Shown here in pieces: positions 22,101-22,189 of a DNA stretch of 22,189 nt. How positions within the stretch are numbered: the stretch's first letter is position 1; each line of letters begins with the position of its first letter. The notes below the pieces were generated by a model. That model did no database searches. It had not been told where the DNA came from and worked only from the letters and a program-made list of their open reading frames with translations. The translations under genes and the position numbers were made by a program. The DNA comes from Pelargonium nanum (taxonomy: Eukaryota; Streptophyta; Magnoliopsida; Geraniales; Geraniaceae): positions 1 to 22,189 of the forward strand of contig JAYMTF010001626.1 of NCBI GenBank assembly GCA_036897485.1. The letters are read 5' to 3'.

Positions 22101-22189
22101 GTGTGTTTGAGAACCATGATTTGATTTGAAATATTGAATTTGAGTCAAATGAGGTGTTTGGGAACTCCAAAAATTTGGATTTGGATTTG
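22098..22189. repeat. Partial transposon-end-like repeat at right edge
   Basis: GTGTGTTTGAGAACC (22104-22118) and GGTGTTTGGGAACTCC (22152-22167) are related words set about 48 bases apart, separated by repeated GATTTGATTTGAAAT-type sequence. This resembles the TGTTTGG-type ends of plant miniature elements. The window ends within it, so it cannot be classified. Confidence 0.35.

Noticed and set aside
1..22189. A novel multi-gene system (gene cluster, defence island or similar).
   Set aside because: Only two unrelated housekeeping-type protein genes and one tRNA gene are supported; everything else is spacer or transposon debris.

Overview
This window looks like plant nuclear DNA, most likely from a eudicot. 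It is AT-rich, its two protein genes have many introns with canonical GT-AG boundaries, one product carries a plastid-targeting N-terminus, and the intergenic DNA is full of decayed plant-type transposons. I cannot name the species from the sequence.

Layout. (1) Positions 1-950 are intergenic, with repeat-like DNA at the left edge and a G-box about 140 bp before the first start codon. (2) Positions 996-6011 (+) hold a complete nine-exon gene for uroporphyrinogen-III synthase (309 aa), the tetrapyrrole enzyme that closes the ring on the way to chlorophyll, heme and siroheme. All nine exons join in frame. (3) Positions 7240-7312 (+) are an intact tRNA-Phe(GAA) gene with a Pol III T-run terminator. 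(4) Positions 7313-15190 contain no gene I can support, but hold a series of dead mobile elements: a small LTR/TRIM-like remnant (about 9.70-10.34 kb), a frameshifted Ty1/copia pol fragment (11.70-12.20 kb, -), a hAT transposase fragment (13.50-13.74 kb, -) and a 137-bp MITE-like element built from GCGACGGA words (13815-13951). (5) Positions 15443-18875 (+) hold a complete twelve-coding-exon gene for a DUF547 protein with an N-terminal MIP1-type coiled coil (590 aa). (6) Positions 18876-22189 are intergenic, with the 3' end of a LINE on the minus strand (about 19.87-20.04 kb) and a GC-rich, apparently internally deleted LINE-like element on the plus strand (about 20.2-20.73 kb).

The two protein genes are on the same strand, about 9.4 kb apart, and show no functional link; this is ordinary plant gene spacing. 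I found no operon, CRISPR array, defence system or other obviously new multi-gene system. The most unusual local structures are a perfect hairpin flanked by 15-bp direct repeats inside an intron of the DUF547 gene, and the cluster of transposon relics.
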